Part shown: piece by piece, positions 6,429 through 6,689 of the stretch
Position numbering within the stretch: the first letter of the stretch is position 1
Layout of the letters: each line of letters starts with the position of its first letter
Origin: Bacteroidota bacterium
GTDB taxonomy: Bacteria > Zhuqueibacterota > Zhuqueibacteria > Zhuqueibacterales > Geothermadaptataceae
Length of the DNA stretch: 6,689 nucleotides
Assembly: GCA_011375275.1 (NCBI GenBank)
Contig: DRLW01000042.1
Coordinates: 1-6,689, forward strand
Direction of reading: 5' to 3'
Notes under the pieces: generated by a model
Databases searched by the model: none
The model's input: only the letters and a program-made list of their open reading frames with translations
Told to the model about the DNA's origin: nothing
Position numbers and translations under genes: made by a program

Positions 6429-6689
6429 CGCGACATTCATGTCGCGTGGGGCGGTAGTTTTCGTCTTCAGGCTGGTTTGGGGTGCAGGTGTAGCGCGACA
6501 TTCATGTCGCGAAGAGCGATCCTTTTCGTTCTTCGGGCTGCTTTGGTGGGGATGGCCGGGGCGCGACATAAATGTCGCGGTACGGGTGGGGGGGTAGCGC
6601 GCCATTCATGTCGCGAAGTGCGATCTTTTTCGTGCTTTAGGCTGGTTTGGGGGTGCTGGCTGGGACGGGACATAAATGTCGCGAAGAGC
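6429..6689. repeat. Array of five 18-bp palindromes with a 104-bp higher-order period, running off the window end
   Basis: Copies lie at 6429-6446, 6494-6511, 6562-6579, 6598-6615 and 6666-6683. The core is CGCGACAT-NN-ATGTCGCG, with perfect 8-bp arms in copies 1-3. The centre is TC in copies 1, 2 and 4, and AA in copies 3 and 5. Copy 4 has one change in the left arm (A to C at its fifth base) and copy 5 one (C to G at its third base). Spacers alternate between 50 nt (6512-6561, 6616-6665; about 39 of 50 positions identical by hand) and 18 nt (6580-6597), so TC-copy plus long spacer plus AA-copy plus short spacer repeats every 104 bp. The first unit is 65 bp and seems to lack the AA palindrome. 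All open frames here, on both strands, are by-products of the repeat. It resembles mosaic REP/BIME-type intergenic repeats; a regulator-binding array is less likely. Confidence 0.85.
6510..6535 (+). repeat. Extra hairpin inside the long spacer of the array
   Basis: 6510-6519 pairs with 6526-6535 over 10 positions (one G-T) around a 6-nt loop. In the second long spacer the equivalent pairing is largely kept (6615-6623 with 6630-6638), including one position changed from A-T to T-G that still pairs. The spacer of the first unit keeps the inner part (6448-6453 with 6462-6467) using G-C and G-T pairs. Confidence 0.5.

Noticed and set aside
6295..6673. Several 62-68 codon frames in the array, both strands
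   Set aside because: They are translations of the palindromes (recurring 'RHECR' and 'RDMNVA' strings) and have no SD or independent support.
6429..6689. CRISPR array
   Set aside because: The repeats are only 18 bp and fully palindromic, spacers are related to one another and alternate between 18 and about 50 nt, and no cas gene is present.

Overview
The window is a compact, single-strand (+) stretch that looks like the envelope-energisation locus of a Gram-negative (diderm) bacterium. G+C is moderate by eye, starts are ATG or TTG, and Shine-Dalgarno (SD) sites are mostly modest. The gene content (large TPR protein, small exported protein, MotA/TolQ/ExbB channel, two ExbD/TolR proteins, FHA-TonB fusion) recalls Ton/Tol/Agl-type systems of Deltaproteobacteria/Myxococcota and of FCB-type or related candidate phyla. 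The phylum cannot be fixed from this sequence alone.

Layout. Positions 1-2450 hold the 3' part of a large TPR-repeat protein whose start lies before the window. It is followed after 8 bp by a 128-residue secreted protein of unknown function (2459-2845). A 494-bp gap (2846-3339) has no convincing gene but contains three inverted repeats and a possible promoter with a 14-bp dyad just before the next gene. Then comes a tight four-gene set: ExbB/TolQ/MotA-like channel (3340-3975, TTG start with a strong SD), ExbD/TolR-like A (3978-4436), ExbD/TolR-like B (4453-4962) and an FHA-like/transmembrane/TonB-type energy transducer (4969-6312). A strong intrinsic terminator (6332-6369) closes the set. From 6429 to the window end lies a non-coding array of five near-identical 18-bp palindromes with structured spacers and a 104-bp higher-order period.

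How the genes may work together (inference). The channel and the two ExbD-like proteins would form an inner-membrane proton-driven motor. The FHA-TonB protein would carry motion across the periplasm to an outer-membrane or TPR-scaffold partner. The TPR protein and the small exported protein are likely periplasmic or envelope accessories.

Two observations stand out. First, the two ExbD paralogues are complementary: the first has Asn in place of the proton-carrying Asp, and the second keeps the Asp. This suggests an asymmetric motor core. Second, the downstream palindrome array conserves its palindromes better than its spacers and has a further hairpin inside the spacer, so it looks like a dispersed or mosaic structured repeat family.
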